DNA from: Pocillopora verrucosa
Lineage: Eukaryota; Cnidaria; Anthozoa; Scleractinia; Pocilloporidae
Direction of reading: 5' to 3'
DNA length: 64,000 nucleotides
NCBI RefSeq assembly: GCF_036669915.1
Contig: NC_089324.1
Coordinates: 12,835,618-12,899,617 of the forward strand
Shown here: positions 31,701 through 42,364 of the stretch, in pieces
Numbering within the stretch: the stretch's first letter is position 1
How the letters are laid out: every line of letters starts with the position of its first letter
The notes under the pieces: generated by a model
The model's database searches: none
What the model saw: the letters and a program-made list of their open reading frames with translations, nothing else
Told to the model about the DNA's origin: nothing
Program-made: the position numbers and the translations under genes

Positions 31701-34700
31701 GACCAATGTGTCAGTTTCATCTTGCCCATCAGTTGTTCCGACTACACACAAATCCATGGTTGTTGTTTCTTTAGCTGTGTCAGAGCTGTTTTCCAGTACC
31801 CTTAACGACACCCTCTCCACAAGGACAAGAAATATGACCAGCGTGTCGGGAAAGAATTCAGTCTCCGGAAACACGACTATCACGAGGTCAGCAACAGTAT
31901 CTCTATATTCCAGTAATGTTCTCGAGCAGACCACAGCTTCCAAAATAGCTATATTTTCGAAGGACGCCGCCTCTACGTTGCTGGAGACTCTTTTAGTTTC
32001 CGACGTGAATGTCACCATCACTTCTGCGTCCTCCTCTAACTCATCCAGAATTAGATCTTTTCCCAAACCAACGCCCACATCAACCACTGCATGGAATATT
32101 GAATTATCTTCAACCGTAAATGGAATCGTAGCCAGTGAACACTATGGAGTGACGCAGGTTCAACGGACTACGGAAAAGACGCCTGGCCATAGTACGCCAT
32201 CATTTCTTGTGAAAACTATCAGTTACGGTAGGCTAATCTCAACCTCTAAAATTTCTCACTTGTCCACAAAAGTCTTAGCCAGATCTTCGGAGACTACTAT
32301 CCAAACAGATCAAATCATTCGCTCAGAATTAACTTATTTCTCCAACATTGGTATGAAAGCTACAACAAAGCAAGCTCCTGGACCATCATTCACATCGAAC
32401 ACAATTTTTTCCAGTCAGAATACCAACAGTTCAGTCAAACCAAGTCGACCGGTTACCGAATCTGTCAAAAGCTCAATTATCAAAGGTACCACCTCGTGTT
32501 TGTCGTTGTTTTATTTTTCAGTCTTACCTTAAATGTCTTGTTTTTATTTGATGTACTGGAGAAAAAAAGGAAAAGTTCTTTCTAATCATGGGCTCCTATC
32601 AACCTTCCCATCACATCAATGGAATGCTTTTTTAACACGAGCCTGAAACAACTAATAAATATTTTGGATGCCACAGTTAGCTTCCTCGTGTACCATTAGG
32701 GTCAGAGTGAACAAGTAAGGCTATTCCCAGTCGTAAAGGGAGACTTTGAAGAACTTGAAAGATGTTATCAAAGGCTGGCGGTCTCGGAAATTAAGCAGGG
32801 CTCGTTTGTATGCTTCTGGTTTCGTTTTCATAGGCGATGAACTATTTTCAGAGCAGAAGAGAATGGATAAAATCGTGGCCCTCGATATTTAAATTTAACC
32901 AATTCCGATATCATTTCACGCATACTTTTGGTAGATCATCAAAGATCTCCTAATCTGAGCCAGTGGAGTGCTTGGTCGTCTTGTTGCGATCCTTGTGGGA
33001 GTGGACTACAATATCGACAAAGATCATGCAGCAAAATGGAGATAGAACATTGTACTGGAAATGAAACGGAGACAAGAATGTGCAAGGCTCCTTCTTGCGA
33101 AGGTAACAATATAAAAATATAAAGATTAAACCTACACTCGATTCAAGTGGCGCATCCAACCAAAACGTATCCCGGTTTCCTCAGCATGAAATGACTAAGA
33201 GTATTCAATACTATTTCACCTTACATGGGATGCCCATCCATCGAAAGACTACCCCCGCCTCCCATCATATTTCATCAAGGTTCCCTGAAAATTTTCAGGT
33301 GCTCACTTACACTCATGGGTGGAGAAAAGCACTGTGAAAGTAATGTGTTTTGCTCGAGAACACCACATAGGGACCCGGCCAGGTTTCGAGCCCGGGAAAC
33401 TCGACCCGAACTCCAGCGTTCTAATAATTAGACCACCGTGTCTTCAAAAGTAAAGAGGTAAAAGATTAGAATGATCAAGGGAATGTATCTGTGAGGTTCA
33501 GTATATAAATTTTAAGGAGAGGCTGTTTCGAAATTTTCAAAATCTATCTTCTTGTTTTAATTTCTGGCATGCAAGATATAGTGAAGGCGTTTCGTTGCCC
33601 AAAAAGTAGGAATCCTTGTTATGAATGTATTTTATTTATCATTGTGCGTTCATTGCTTCAGCTACCTGTTTCAATATCACTGCAATCTTCGTCGATTGGA
33701 AATGGGATGACTTACTGTTGGTGGAAAATAGCTCTAGCTTCATTTCCCTGGAAACGAAATTGCGACAAATGGTTAGTATGTGTGAACGTTACAACACTTC
33801 TTTATAAGAACCAAGTTGGACTGTTTTACATCAGTGGCGAGAAGTTTCCATATCGGTGTTGGATTAATGGAAACTAGTCGGTTGAAACGAATAATATATT
33901 ATAGATAGTAAGTTTAAAAGAAAGCGAATAACTGACGGATAGACAGGATGACAAACAGACAAAAAGCAAAAAAATATACAGACAAACCGACTGAAATTAA
34001 GTACTTTGTCTGACATAACTATTTAAAAATAAAGTTCTTAGAAATGCTTGGTTTACATTCTAGATCACAGACCTGTACCCTGATGAATCTGTAAGTGTTA
34101 CCCTCTTATCATGCTGGTGAGTTCACTATAATGAATACAATTAAAAAAAATGGCCCCGAATGGCCAGAGGACCAGGAGTTTTTGATGCTTTTCATTTGTT
34201 CTTCTGCCTTAGGAAGGGGAGTGTTGTAATCCACTTTACTGTCGCTTTTTACGTGGTTAAATCAGATCAGATGGTGAGGCTAACTGAAAATATGAGCAGC
34301 AAAGGACTTCTAGCTTCTCTTGAACTGGTGAACATTACAACTAACAGAGGTAATGTGTGGCGATGATAAATAATTACCGTTAAGCGCCTATATATCCTTA
34401 TGGGCATCACATTCCCAAGTTTTTGTTACCACGAAAACACATATTGTATACAGACGTGCTCGCCTTTTACTTCTTCACTGTTGGATGAGGCAATGACTCC
34501 AAACTGGGGGGGGGGGGGGGGGGGGTGGGGATATTCAGGATATGGAGAAAAGGGCGTCACAGTCCTATCAGGAGTATCTTTTTCACTTATCGTCCTCCCC
34601 TGGTGATGATGCCCAACGCTAGAAATGTTTTCCAAGAGGAAGACACCTACACAACAGATAGAGCATAGTATACAAACTATGGAAAATTAAATGTAATTTT

Positions 34701-36957
34701 GAAAAATTTGACACTTGCCCGACAGCATTCCAAAATAAGTGCATCACCGTTATAACCAAAGATAATAAAGAACAACACTGAGCTTATTTTGTCGTGTATT
34801 CCCACAGAGTAAGCTAAAATAGTTATTTTATTTTCCATAGTCTCTAGCCAAGTTCCCACCATCATCGAAGCATATCTGACAAGTGCCTCTAGTCTTTGGA
34901 TGTCTTGGACTCCAGTTGTGGATAAAATTGAAGGTTATCATTTGGCATTTCGATCTAACAGGACCAACGAATGGACAAGCTTATACACTGATAACCTGAC
35001 ACTTTCTCTTTCTTTGGTGAACTTGACAAACGGTGACGTTTACAGAATCAGGGTGGCAGCGTTTAATTCTGAGGGGAATGGTATTCCTAGTGACGCAGTT
35101 GAAATTCAAATGGAAGAAAGAGGTATGCAGAATATTATGTTGAAGACCCAATGTCTCTCGTCGGTAGATTAAATTGAGAGTAAAATTATCAGGAATAAAG
35201 ATAATCTTAAAGTGGTGGACATTATAAAAGGGAAACATATTTTCAGAGCGCGGGTTACCTTACATTGATGTTTAATGCGTTTAATGAAGTCACTTTAACG
35301 CATTTGGCTTATGTAACATCGTTCATCCTGGAATTTTTAAAATAGCTCCCAGGGTCGCCCCAGACGTTTCATTGTGGGAAGTCAAAAACACTTCTTCCTT
35401 AAAGATTTCATGGAGTACCATACCTGCGCAATACGTCAATGGAAAACTTTTGGGTCACCATGTCATGTTCAAAGCACTGAAAGTGGCGGATCGAGATTAT
35501 GATGAGGCCAAAGCTAAGATAGTAACCAAGCCAGCTTCAGTAGGTGAAAAGAACGAACTGGTTTTGACGTCGCTGAGTTCGTTCACGCTGTATAGAATTA
35601 CAGTAGCAGCGTTTACAGCAAATGGAATTGGGAAGATTAACGAACCAATCTTTGGAGGTAAACGATAATACTATATGATAATGACAAAGAAGGCAACGCC
35701 AAAACTATCAAGAAAAGAAAGTTATCTCAGTACGTGACTATGACTGATCGATTTTGCAGCCCATATTTGACTGTACAGTTTGCTTAATTCAAAGTTTGTT
35801 TGAATTACAATTTTACCCCTCTAATAATCGTTTTTTCTCTCGAATTTATGGCACTGTGCGTTTCCTGCCCGGGCCATAGATCTGAGCAGAAAAGGCTCGG
35901 TCCAGATCTTAAAGTTCTATAGCAGGGCGATTTTGGTTTTAGACGAAGGAAAGAACGAATCGTAAAGCAGAAAATAGAGGATGTTTTTAAGGTAATTGAT
36001 CTAGCAATAGCCTGCTAAACCGTTCGCACAAGGAAAATATATTGGATTCCTTATATGCCTTAGGCAGATAGGATTTTCCTTTGACACAGCATTGTATGCT
36101 AATCTAGTAATTACGGCTGTATACCTGTACTATTTGTGATCTGCTTCGCATTATCTTAAAAAAGTGACATTTTTCCCTATAGAAACCTGTGCGTGTCCCG
36201 CAAAGTTGTACACAAACTGGGCACCTTATCCTCCCTACGTCACAGAGATTGACCAGGAACCTGGCGGAATCATCGGGGAGCTTATTCGCGATATGATATC
36301 CTATTCATGTGGCACTTGTCAGGGAGGGCATGGGAACACATTTTTAGACTTAACCCAGAACGGTAAAGGAGGTCTCTCTAAAAAGACATCGATGGCTAAG
36401 GTGCGCAGTGACGTGGACGATAAAACGCATTTGAGTTTCCCTGTCATAGGGAACATGGACGATGAGAAGTATCTGAAAGAATTTGTTTTCATTCCTGTGG
36501 TTGCATCACCGGGTATCGCTTTCATATCGTTGGGAAGTGAGCCGAGCAGACAAGGGGTGATTACCTCGGCGTTGAAGAAAAGTTGGCCCATCGTTGCTCT
36601 GTCATTGGTAATGGCAATCATGGTTGCGATCTTCATTTGGATTTCAGTAAGTGACAACGATGGGACTTAATGGCAGATTGATTAAAGGGAAAGACGATGC
36701 AAAATATTAGTAAAGAATTATCTCACACATAGCAGAGTGAACTTTTGATAAGTAAATGAAGGAAAGACATGACCAAGGGGCGAGAGAGTTTTAGGAAACA
36801 AAAAATAAAATATTCTTAGAAAAAGTTTTTCTGGCTGTTGCCTTTAGTTGGATGGTGTTTCGATTTGAAAGGCTCAACTTAACCATTTCTTGCTTCCAAA
36901 TAATCATAGTTTGTCCTCCTAATAAGCCTGCCGTAGTATATCTATCTATCTATCTAG

Positions 36958-37004
<47 letters not shown>

Positions 37005-40000
37005 TATATGAATGGCTAATATTATATCATATCACTCCTTTACAACAGGAGAGGCAGATCAATTCAGAGGATTTCTCTCGGTCATTTTGCAGAGGAACCG
37101 GGGATCTAACATGGTTTTCATTGATAACAATTACCACAGTGGGGTGAGCATTGTATTTTTAGCTCTGCAATCACCTGGAAATGTCTGTCTTTTTTATAAC
37201 ATTTATCAATTAAACAAATACACCGGTAAAAAAACATCTTTAAATTAGAAATCTCGTTTTTAACTCGTGAATTGCGCGCATGCGCAAGAGCGAGTTATAG
37301 ATATGATGTGGGGAATAGAATTCGCTCGATTGGTCGATTCCTGTAAACTTTTTTTAGATTTTAGGCTTTTGAGTGCATTTGATAGTTTTTGGCGAGCAAT
37401 AAACAGACGAAATGGCGACCTTTGTTGCTAAGAATAGTGGTGGGGTGAAAAAGGAGCCAATGATAATCTTAAAAGAGTTTTTTTTTTCGTTTTAGTTTCA
37501 ACAAGCGGCGCCAGCGACTGGCAGGCATGCAAGGATTCACACTGAAATAACAGAACAACCTTCGTTTTTCATAAAATTGTAATTTACAATCCTTGAACCT
37601 GAAAACAATCCGAAGATTCATTGAAAATATCACTTACTGCTAAGAGCTCGGAGTTTACAGATGTTCACAACTTTTTCTGTTATAGCGTGAGATTGAGGAC
37701 AAAATTGATCATTACGTTTCGTCGCGTGTGTTTTTCCTGTGTGAAGCAACAGAAGATGCCGGCGACTGACGAAATAACAAGTTAACACGAAAATCAAATA
37801 ACACCTAAAAAAACAATTTTAGCTACTGATTTTCAGTGAATTTTTAAAGAACAATTTTCTTTTAAGTTTCAAGACAATTTGAAGATTCAACATACATACA
37901 ACGTACTAAAATGCGAAAGTTACACACCACAAAATTGATAAATAGGCCTGAAATGAAATTCTATCTTGTTATTGATTATACGTTGCCTAGCACGTGACTT
38001 AAATCTACCCAGGCGGAGATCCAAAATGACGGTGGCAGGCTTGGCTTAGATATATCACTCAAAACTCGTTCCCGTTTGTCTCATTTGATGTTTTCATTAA
38101 GACAGTATTGCCTTGATTTTCTAATATTTACAACGAAAGACAGTAAATTTCACTTTTCACCCACATTTACTTCTAACCTTTTCTTTTGAACCAGAAACAA
38201 AAATGATAGACGTTTAAAACACATGACATCGTCCACCTTGTAAAATGTAATAGCTGATCATTTCAATTGTAATGCCTTCTTATCCCAACGTTACTTTGTT
38301 TCTTTGCGACATTAGCGAACACTGAACTACTGCTTGTACTCTAGATATGACAATCAACCACAAAATTCCCTAAACCAGATAACATTGAACATAATCTAAA
38401 AAATCATGTGTCAATTCACGAGTTTGCTCACAGAGCACTTTGATTTTTGACAGGCGTAGCTAGGACTTTTCAAAGGAAGTTGGGGGCGGGCAAGGAGGGA
38501 GGGTAGCACGTTATAAATTTTCGGGTTCCTAGGTGACTAGGCTTGATCGACCGGCGACTACAGATTTTTCGGATTCGCAAGTTCTATACTCCTAGCTCTG
38601 AAAATATCTGAAAATAAATATTATCTCAAAAGATAGAGAGGGGAATGGGGGGCGGGGGGAGGGGAAGGGGAGGGGAGGAATAGGGTGGTCATGGATAGCC
38701 CAGCCTTCCATGCTCCTGTGATGGTAATTTTTAGCCAACGTTGTTCTTCGTTACTACCTGCAGATTTGGAGACAGAGTGCCCGTGGCAGTAGTTTCCAAG
38801 CTCATCACGATCATTTGGATCGTGCTCGGCCTGGTACTTCTCTCACTCTTTATGGCAATGCTGACTGTGTCTTTGACTGTTATGACAGCAGATGAGGGAC
38901 GAGCGATGCTGTACGGGACAAAGGTCGGTTCATATTCATAGAGTGACCTCTGGTGATATATGGGAAACCGTGATCTATCAAAAGTGGACACGAGTTCTAG
39001 AAACTTATGCTAAAATAGTTATCAGTTATTATCTGCTTCCCTCCATATTGATGCGGGTCCGATTTAAAGACAGATAATGAAAATAGAAAGAAAAAAGATA
39101 AGGGTTGTTCTCCGCCAACTGTTGAGAGCTTTGCAGAAACTATGGCCATGAGCCGTTTAAGTTTTATGTGTGATTCTCTTACTAAGTAAACCATGATTAG
39201 TCAATAAAATTTTAAAGCACTAATTCACCACTGCAAATCAATGAATTTTGATCTAGGTGACTGCATTGAAAGATTCTCCATCGCATCGTCTTGGAATACG
39301 GAGAAATGCCATAGTAGGTAAGTAAATGGCAAACTCTTTTTCAGTATGGGTAAACAGGTAAAAAAAAAATGAATGACCAACACAGATCACAGAGTTCGAT
39401 TAATAGTGCCTGCAAATATGGGGACGTGAAACTTGAGTGAACACTATTTTGCGGTAAGGTCCTGCCCTCTTCCTCCTCGGAAGAATGCCACCTTAAGTGT
39501 AGGATTAGGAAAATAATAATGTGCCAGTTGAAGACCAGGTTTGCCCATGACACATCTTAATCAACCAGTTTTAATTTGGGAAACTTTGTATTTCATCAGA
39601 TCCTAGAGATACCCTCCAGGAAGCGTTTAATGCTCTTGAAGATAGAGAGAGCGATGGGTTACTGTTGGATGCATATGTGGCCGGTAGTGGTGCCAAGGAA
39701 AAAACGTATCGTGTTAACCAAGTAATAGACGTGAAAAAAGGACTTGGTGTAGTACTGGCCGGGGATGCGATGGTTTTGCGATATCGAATACGTGATTTTG
39801 TGAAGAAAAATGCAGAGAAAATTACAAGGATTATTCAAAATAGTACAACACCTCTGCTGGTGAGTGGCACTATTAATTGTCCTGTATCGGTTGCAGATCA
39901 GCTGCAGTTATTTCATAGCGTTAGCCTTCGAGAATAAATGAATCTTATAATGAATACGAAAGTGATCTTTGCAGTAATGAACACTACTTGAGCAGTAGAG

Positions 40001-40175
40001 GTCATGGGTCCAAATCCTGTACAGGTCTGAATTTTTTTCAGGTCTTATTTTCACTACTGCTCAAGTATTTTTCATTACTGCGAAGATCGCCTTCGTATTC
40101 ATGTCTTTATCCGCAGTTAAAATATATGACTTTCATATATTCATAGTCGTTTGAATCTTATAAGATGTTTTGGTG

Positions 40176-40208
<33 letters not shown>

Positions 40209-41149
40209 TGTACTTTGACTTCATTCGGTTTTTCGTTCACACAGGCCAGCATAGCTAAGGATTTTTTTTGCAATAATTGAGGAACACTGAGCGTTTGATT
40301 GCGAAAGACTAAGATTCTCGTCAATTTTGCATTGAATTTAAATGATATTGGGAAAGAACAAAAACGTCGATTCTCTAGATAACGGAAGGATTTGTACCAA
40401 CAACATACTTACTTCTGTACATTCTACTATAAACAGCAACCAAAACATAGTACTGCTGAGGAAAAAGTGCAAAACCTTGTGGATGCCAACTCTCAAATCT
40501 ACCGGGATGCCGTCACTGTTGTGGCGGGTGCTTTGGCTGTGAGTATTGTGCTTGGAATTGCCTGGGAACTCTTTCGAAAACGACGTCTTAGCCGAGAAAG
40601 AGGTAACTTAAGCTAGGAGAAACATTTCCATTGCAGATACGTTCCCGTAACTCTACTCTTTACCTGATAGAATACGCTTTAACATGGCGAGTTGTTAAAA
40701 TAGATTACATTTTGGACAATTGTAATATCCTATCTACTAGGGTATGTTCTCATTTTGTATGCGGGATTATTTCCATGCGTTCCTAGGTGGAAAAAAATGA
40801 AGATTTACCTCTTGTAGTGTCGAAATAGTTGACAAAATTGAAATTTCTTGTGCGCCTGACTTTACTAGAGATAATTATAACTCATTGCCCAACAAAGGAA
40901 ACAAATTAGTTTCAAATATTTGCGTTTTAAAATGGCCATGATCTTTAAAAATTAATTGTTTTCATTTCAGGGGGAAACAAAAACTCTTGTGTATCGGATA
41001 TGGCAGAGGCTGTGGAAGACTTCCATGACAAATTTAAAAAAACCTATAACAGATTGAGAAAAAAACACTCAGAGGAGTTAAAGACTTATAACACTTTTGC
41101 CAAAAGGTTAAGTGCAATACAAAAATGTAATAATCCTGTTGTTGGGTAA
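28530..41149 (+). CDS. Gene B: adhesion-ectodomain iGluR-like K+ channel (complete)
   Basis: Coding exons: 28530-28532 (ATG only), 28651-28720, 29611-30270, 30546-31196, 31679-32485, 32935-33102, 33662-33771, 34064-34116, 34213-34349, 34841-35122, 35346-35657, 36183-36646, 37049-37143, 38764-38923, 39257-39317, 39600-39859, 40437-40602, 40971-41149. The sum is 4638 bases, exactly 1546 codons with the stop. Order with residues: signal peptide 1-24, LamG 25-244, LamG 245-461, mucin-like stalk 462-730, TSP1 731-786, SEA 787-886, FN3 887-980, FN3 981-1084, S1 and M1 1085-1239, pore with TVGFGD and M3 1240-1324, S2 1325-1431, M4 1432-1486, coiled-coil tail 1487-1545. No F5/8C domain was found. Exon phases match gene A throughout, which supports a tandem duplication. 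No frameshift or premature stop was seen, so this looks like a working gene. Confidence 0.92.
29611..31196 (+). CDS. Gene B exons 3-4: two LamG/concanavalin-like domains
   Basis: Exons 29611-30270 and 30546-31196, both phase 1-1. Domain 1 shows SITLLTWFETE, AFTWYFIGVSYDHTTGLMAI and GSMACFQVYDEPLNE. Domain 2 shows FSILVWIYRDW, GWYHIALVYSNDTGQARLHV and GRIACLQFYRRPLLEEHI, both ending in a conserved helix and cysteine. Gene A has one such domain in this position, so a one-module duplication or loss separates the two genes. Confidence 0.85.
31679..32485 (+). CDS. Gene B exon 5: Ser/Thr-rich mucin-like stalk
   Basis: A phase 1-1 exon of 269 codons, very rich in Ser and Thr with many N-x-S/T sites (for example NSVSGNTTI, SNSSRI, NTNSSV). 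Two cysteines lie near the start. It is about 60 percent of the length of the gene A stalk and lacks its clear internal repeats. Confidence 0.75.
32935..33102 (+). CDS. Gene B exon 6: thrombospondin type 1 repeat
   Basis: A phase 1-1 exon of 56 codons: LSQWSAWSSC, CDPCGSGLQYRQRSC, then ETRMCKAPSC. This is the canonical TSP1 pattern with six cysteines plus one extra (WSSCCDPC). It occupies the same position as the TSP1 exon of gene A. Confidence 0.93.
33170..33440 (-). repeat. tRNA-derived SINE
   Basis: On the minus strand an A-box-like TGGTCTAATTATTAGAACGC (near 33435-33416) is followed by a B-box GGCTCGAAACC (near 33393-33383) and a body running to about 33170 that contains a small palindrome (CCTGAAAATTTTCAGG). 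It lies in the intron between the TSP1 and SEA exons of gene B, antisense to the gene. Confidence 0.65.
33662..34349 (+). CDS. Gene B exons 7-9: SEA domain
   Basis: Exons 33662-33771 (phase 1 to 0), 34064-34116 (0 to 2) and 34213-34349 (2 to 1) match the three SEA exons of gene A in phase and nearly in length. Key segments are DDLLLVENSSSFISLETKL, LYPDESVSVTLLSCWKG and GSVVIHFTVAFYVV. GSVVI matches the SEA autoproteolysis motif. This intact copy is the guide for reading the interrupted exon of gene A. Confidence 0.82.
34500..34525 (+). repeat. Poly-G run
   Basis: More than 20 consecutive G in the intron between SEA and FN3 of gene B. It is a simple repeat and a likely site of assembly error. 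Confidence 0.8.
34841..35657 (+). CDS. Gene B exons 10-11: two fibronectin type III domains
   Basis: Exons 34841-35122 and 35346-35657, both phase 1-1. Domain 1: LWMSWTPVVDKIEGYHLAF and YRIRVAAFNSEGNGIPSD. Domain 2: LKISWSTIPAQYVNGKLLG, HHVMFKALKVADRD and YRITVAAFTANGIGK. Each lines up with the matching domain of gene A. Confidence 0.92.
36183..38923 (+). CDS. Gene B exons 12-14: S1 lobe, M1, GFG-type K+ filter, M3
   Basis: Exon 36183-36646 carries the S1 lobe (ETCACPAKLYTNWAPYPPYV at its start, GGIIGELIRDM, FVFIPVVASPGIAFISL) and M1 (IVALSLVMAIMVAIFIWIS). Exon 37049-37143 carries the pore helix ending LTWFSLITITTVG. Exon 38764-38923 completes the filter as TVGFGDRVP and gives M3 (LITIIWIVLGLVLLSLFMAM). 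The exon junction is a phase 2 intron in the glycine codon, as in A and C. The M3 exon donor is GTCGGT, weak but matched by phase and by the paralogs. The filter tyrosine is Phe here. Confidence 0.9.
36958..37003. repeat. (TA)n microsatellite
   Basis: About 22 uninterrupted TA units, preceded by short CTAT repeats, in the intron before the pore exon of gene B. Confidence 0.85.
37262..38424. mobile_element. Possible non-autonomous DNA transposon with inverted ends
   Basis: AACTCGTGAATTG at 37262-37274 is the exact reverse complement of CAATTCACGAGTT at 38412-38424. The 1.16-kb segment between has no coding potential and starts with a GCGCGCATGCGC palindrome. A related end sequence (CTCGTGAATTGCGCGC) occurs alone at about 4811. 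No target-site duplication was confirmed. It lies in the intron inside the selectivity-filter glycine codon of gene B. Confidence 0.4.
39257..40602 (+). CDS. Gene B exons 15-17: S2 lobe and M4
   Basis: Exons 39257-39317, 39600-39859 and 40437-40602 have the same phases as gene A (0 to 1, 1 to 0, 0 to 1). S2: VTALKDSPSHRLGIRRNAIV, then DGLLLDAYVAGS, IDVKKGLGVVLAG and YRIRDFVKKNAEKI. M4: AVTVVAGALAVSIVLGIAW, followed by RKRRLSRER. The second S2 exon is four codons shorter than in A and C. Confidence 0.9.
39949..40151. repeat. Fold-back SINE-like element
   Basis: 39949-39999 and 40058-40103 are reverse complements (for example GCAGTAATGAACACTACTTG against CAAGTATTTTTCATTACTGC). They enclose a tRNA T-arm-like GGTCATGGGTCCAAATCC. 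The right end (40102-40151) is shared with the direct repeats of the element at 49448-49757. It lies in the intron between the second S2 exon and the M4 exon of gene B. Confidence 0.65.
40971..41149 (+). CDS. Gene B exon 18: cytoplasmic coiled-coil tail
   Basis: Phase 1 start, stop TAA at 41147-41149. It is charged and helical with heptad-like spacing (AVEDFHDKFKKTYNRLRKKH, then SEELKTYN) and lines up with the tails of A and C. Confidence 0.85.
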
Positions 41150-41591
41150 ATCCTAGAAGTACCAGAAATTTCAAAGAAGATTTCTAATAGAAATTCTCCT
41201 CGTATAAAGTTTTTGAACGTGTTAGAAGATTTTTTGCGATAAAGAAGACAATTTTCGTAAATGACTAAAACACTGCAACACGAGATGTCTCTCACCTTAC
41301 AAGATATTTTTCTCACGATTTGCACTATATTTAGGCAAGGTGTTGATGTTTAACGAGACAATCCCTTTGGCTAAAACAAGATAAAAAAAGTTCTTCATCG
41401 ACAACTAGTCTGCTTTTGTCATATGCTTTCGGCTTGCGATGTAGAAAGTAATTCCAACCACGACCAAGAATGTTTAGGTCATAACTTTAATAATTAATAT
41501 CATTATTACTAATAGGTAAGAAACGTTGGGCATTTTCAATTAAAAATTTGTCGAATCAATTTTTCTTGTTTGTTTGTGGATCAGAACTGGT
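41150..41591. other. Intergenic, 3' flank of gene B
   Basis: No coding sequence and no clear AATAAA was seen. It holds the 3' flanks of gene B (plus) and the roadblock gene (minus). Confidence 0.5.
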
Positions 41592-41957
41592 TCACTCAAA
41601 AACCGCTTCTTGTACACTCTCCGTTACATTCCCAATAAGCTGAACCACAATCAGTACAAGATCCTCCGTCGGGGCCACCATTATCTCGTGTCTTTTGTTT
41701 CGGACCCTTATAAAGCAGAGCTCGTTCTGAGGGTCTAATTCTCGCACTGCAGAACGGGTCATATTTATAAGGCTCTGATACTGCACCGCGTACAGTCTTG
41801 TGGTGTTGAGGTCGAGATTTGACCGCAGTATCAGGCCATCCCGATTTGTAACCATGAGCGCTATTACGCCTTGATGAGATTGGATACGTCGTAAGACTCG
41901 TTCAACGTCTGTTTTCGAAACTGATGCTTGAAAAGCTTGCACATCAAGATCATCCAT
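41592..41957 (-). CDS. DYNLRB: Roadblock/LC7-type dynein light chain, single exon
   Basis: A 121-codon intronless frame, ATG at 41957-41955. It matches the roadblock light chain family over almost its whole length: VERVLRRIQSHQGVIALMV, NRDGLILRSNLD, YQSLINMTRSAVRELDPQNE, FIRVRNKRHEIMVAP and LVLIVVQLIGNVTESV. Roadblock chains are homodimers that bind the dynein intermediate chain and help assemble the cytoplasmic motor. The usual length is about 96 residues; here there are about 15 extra at the N-terminus and a short C-terminal extension. The family normally has introns in animals, so an intronless copy may be a retrogene (inference). A sequence CCCGCAG just before AAAAATGG could be an acceptor for a 5' untranslated exon, which would argue against a plain retrocopy. 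No stop or frameshift is seen. Confidence 0.88.
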   Translation of the reverse strand: MDDLDVQAFQASVSKTDVERVLRRIQSHQGVIALMVTNRDGLILRSNLDLNTTRLYAVQYQSLINMTRSAVRELDPQNELCFIRVRNKRHEIMVAPTEDLVLIVVQLIGNVTESVQEAVFE

Positions 41958-42246
41958 TTTTCTGCGGGAAGAATATTTCTGATTGTAAGTAAGAAGTCAA
42001 CATAAAATAGAATGAAATAAATGTCAGATGCGAAGTTAGGACTAATGCAGAAATTTGATCAATCGATGTGGATGCGAACCAGATGTGTGGATATTTTAGT
42101 TTGCTTTTATTTTGCGTCCTGAGCAGCTGTAAACTAGGAGCGAACTTGGTGAGCTTCCTAAAGTATTGATCTGTAAAATCACTGCAGGAATAATTGAGTT
42201 CAACGCATTTCTTTATGCGATGTTATCTCACTGTTTTTGGAAAAAC

Positions 42247-42364
42247 AAAAACAACTATTATATTCACCTAAGTGTCGGTGGCTAGCGGTGAATATTTCCG
42301 ACGCTGCTTCGCGGCTCGGTAAATATCCACCGCTAGCCACCTGCACTTCGGTGAATAGTTGTTT
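42247..42364. repeat. Long palindromic fold-back element
   Basis: Arms of about 47 bases (42247-42293 and 42316-42364) are reverse complements centred on CGACGCTGCTTCGCGGCTCGG. The shared core is GGTGGCTAGCGGTG and the outer end is AAACAACTATT. Nothing coding. It resembles a short fold-back transposon. Confidence 0.75.

Noticed and set aside
32486..32934. A hidden F5/8C exon in gene B
   Set aside because: No discoidin motif in any frame between the stalk and TSP1 exons.
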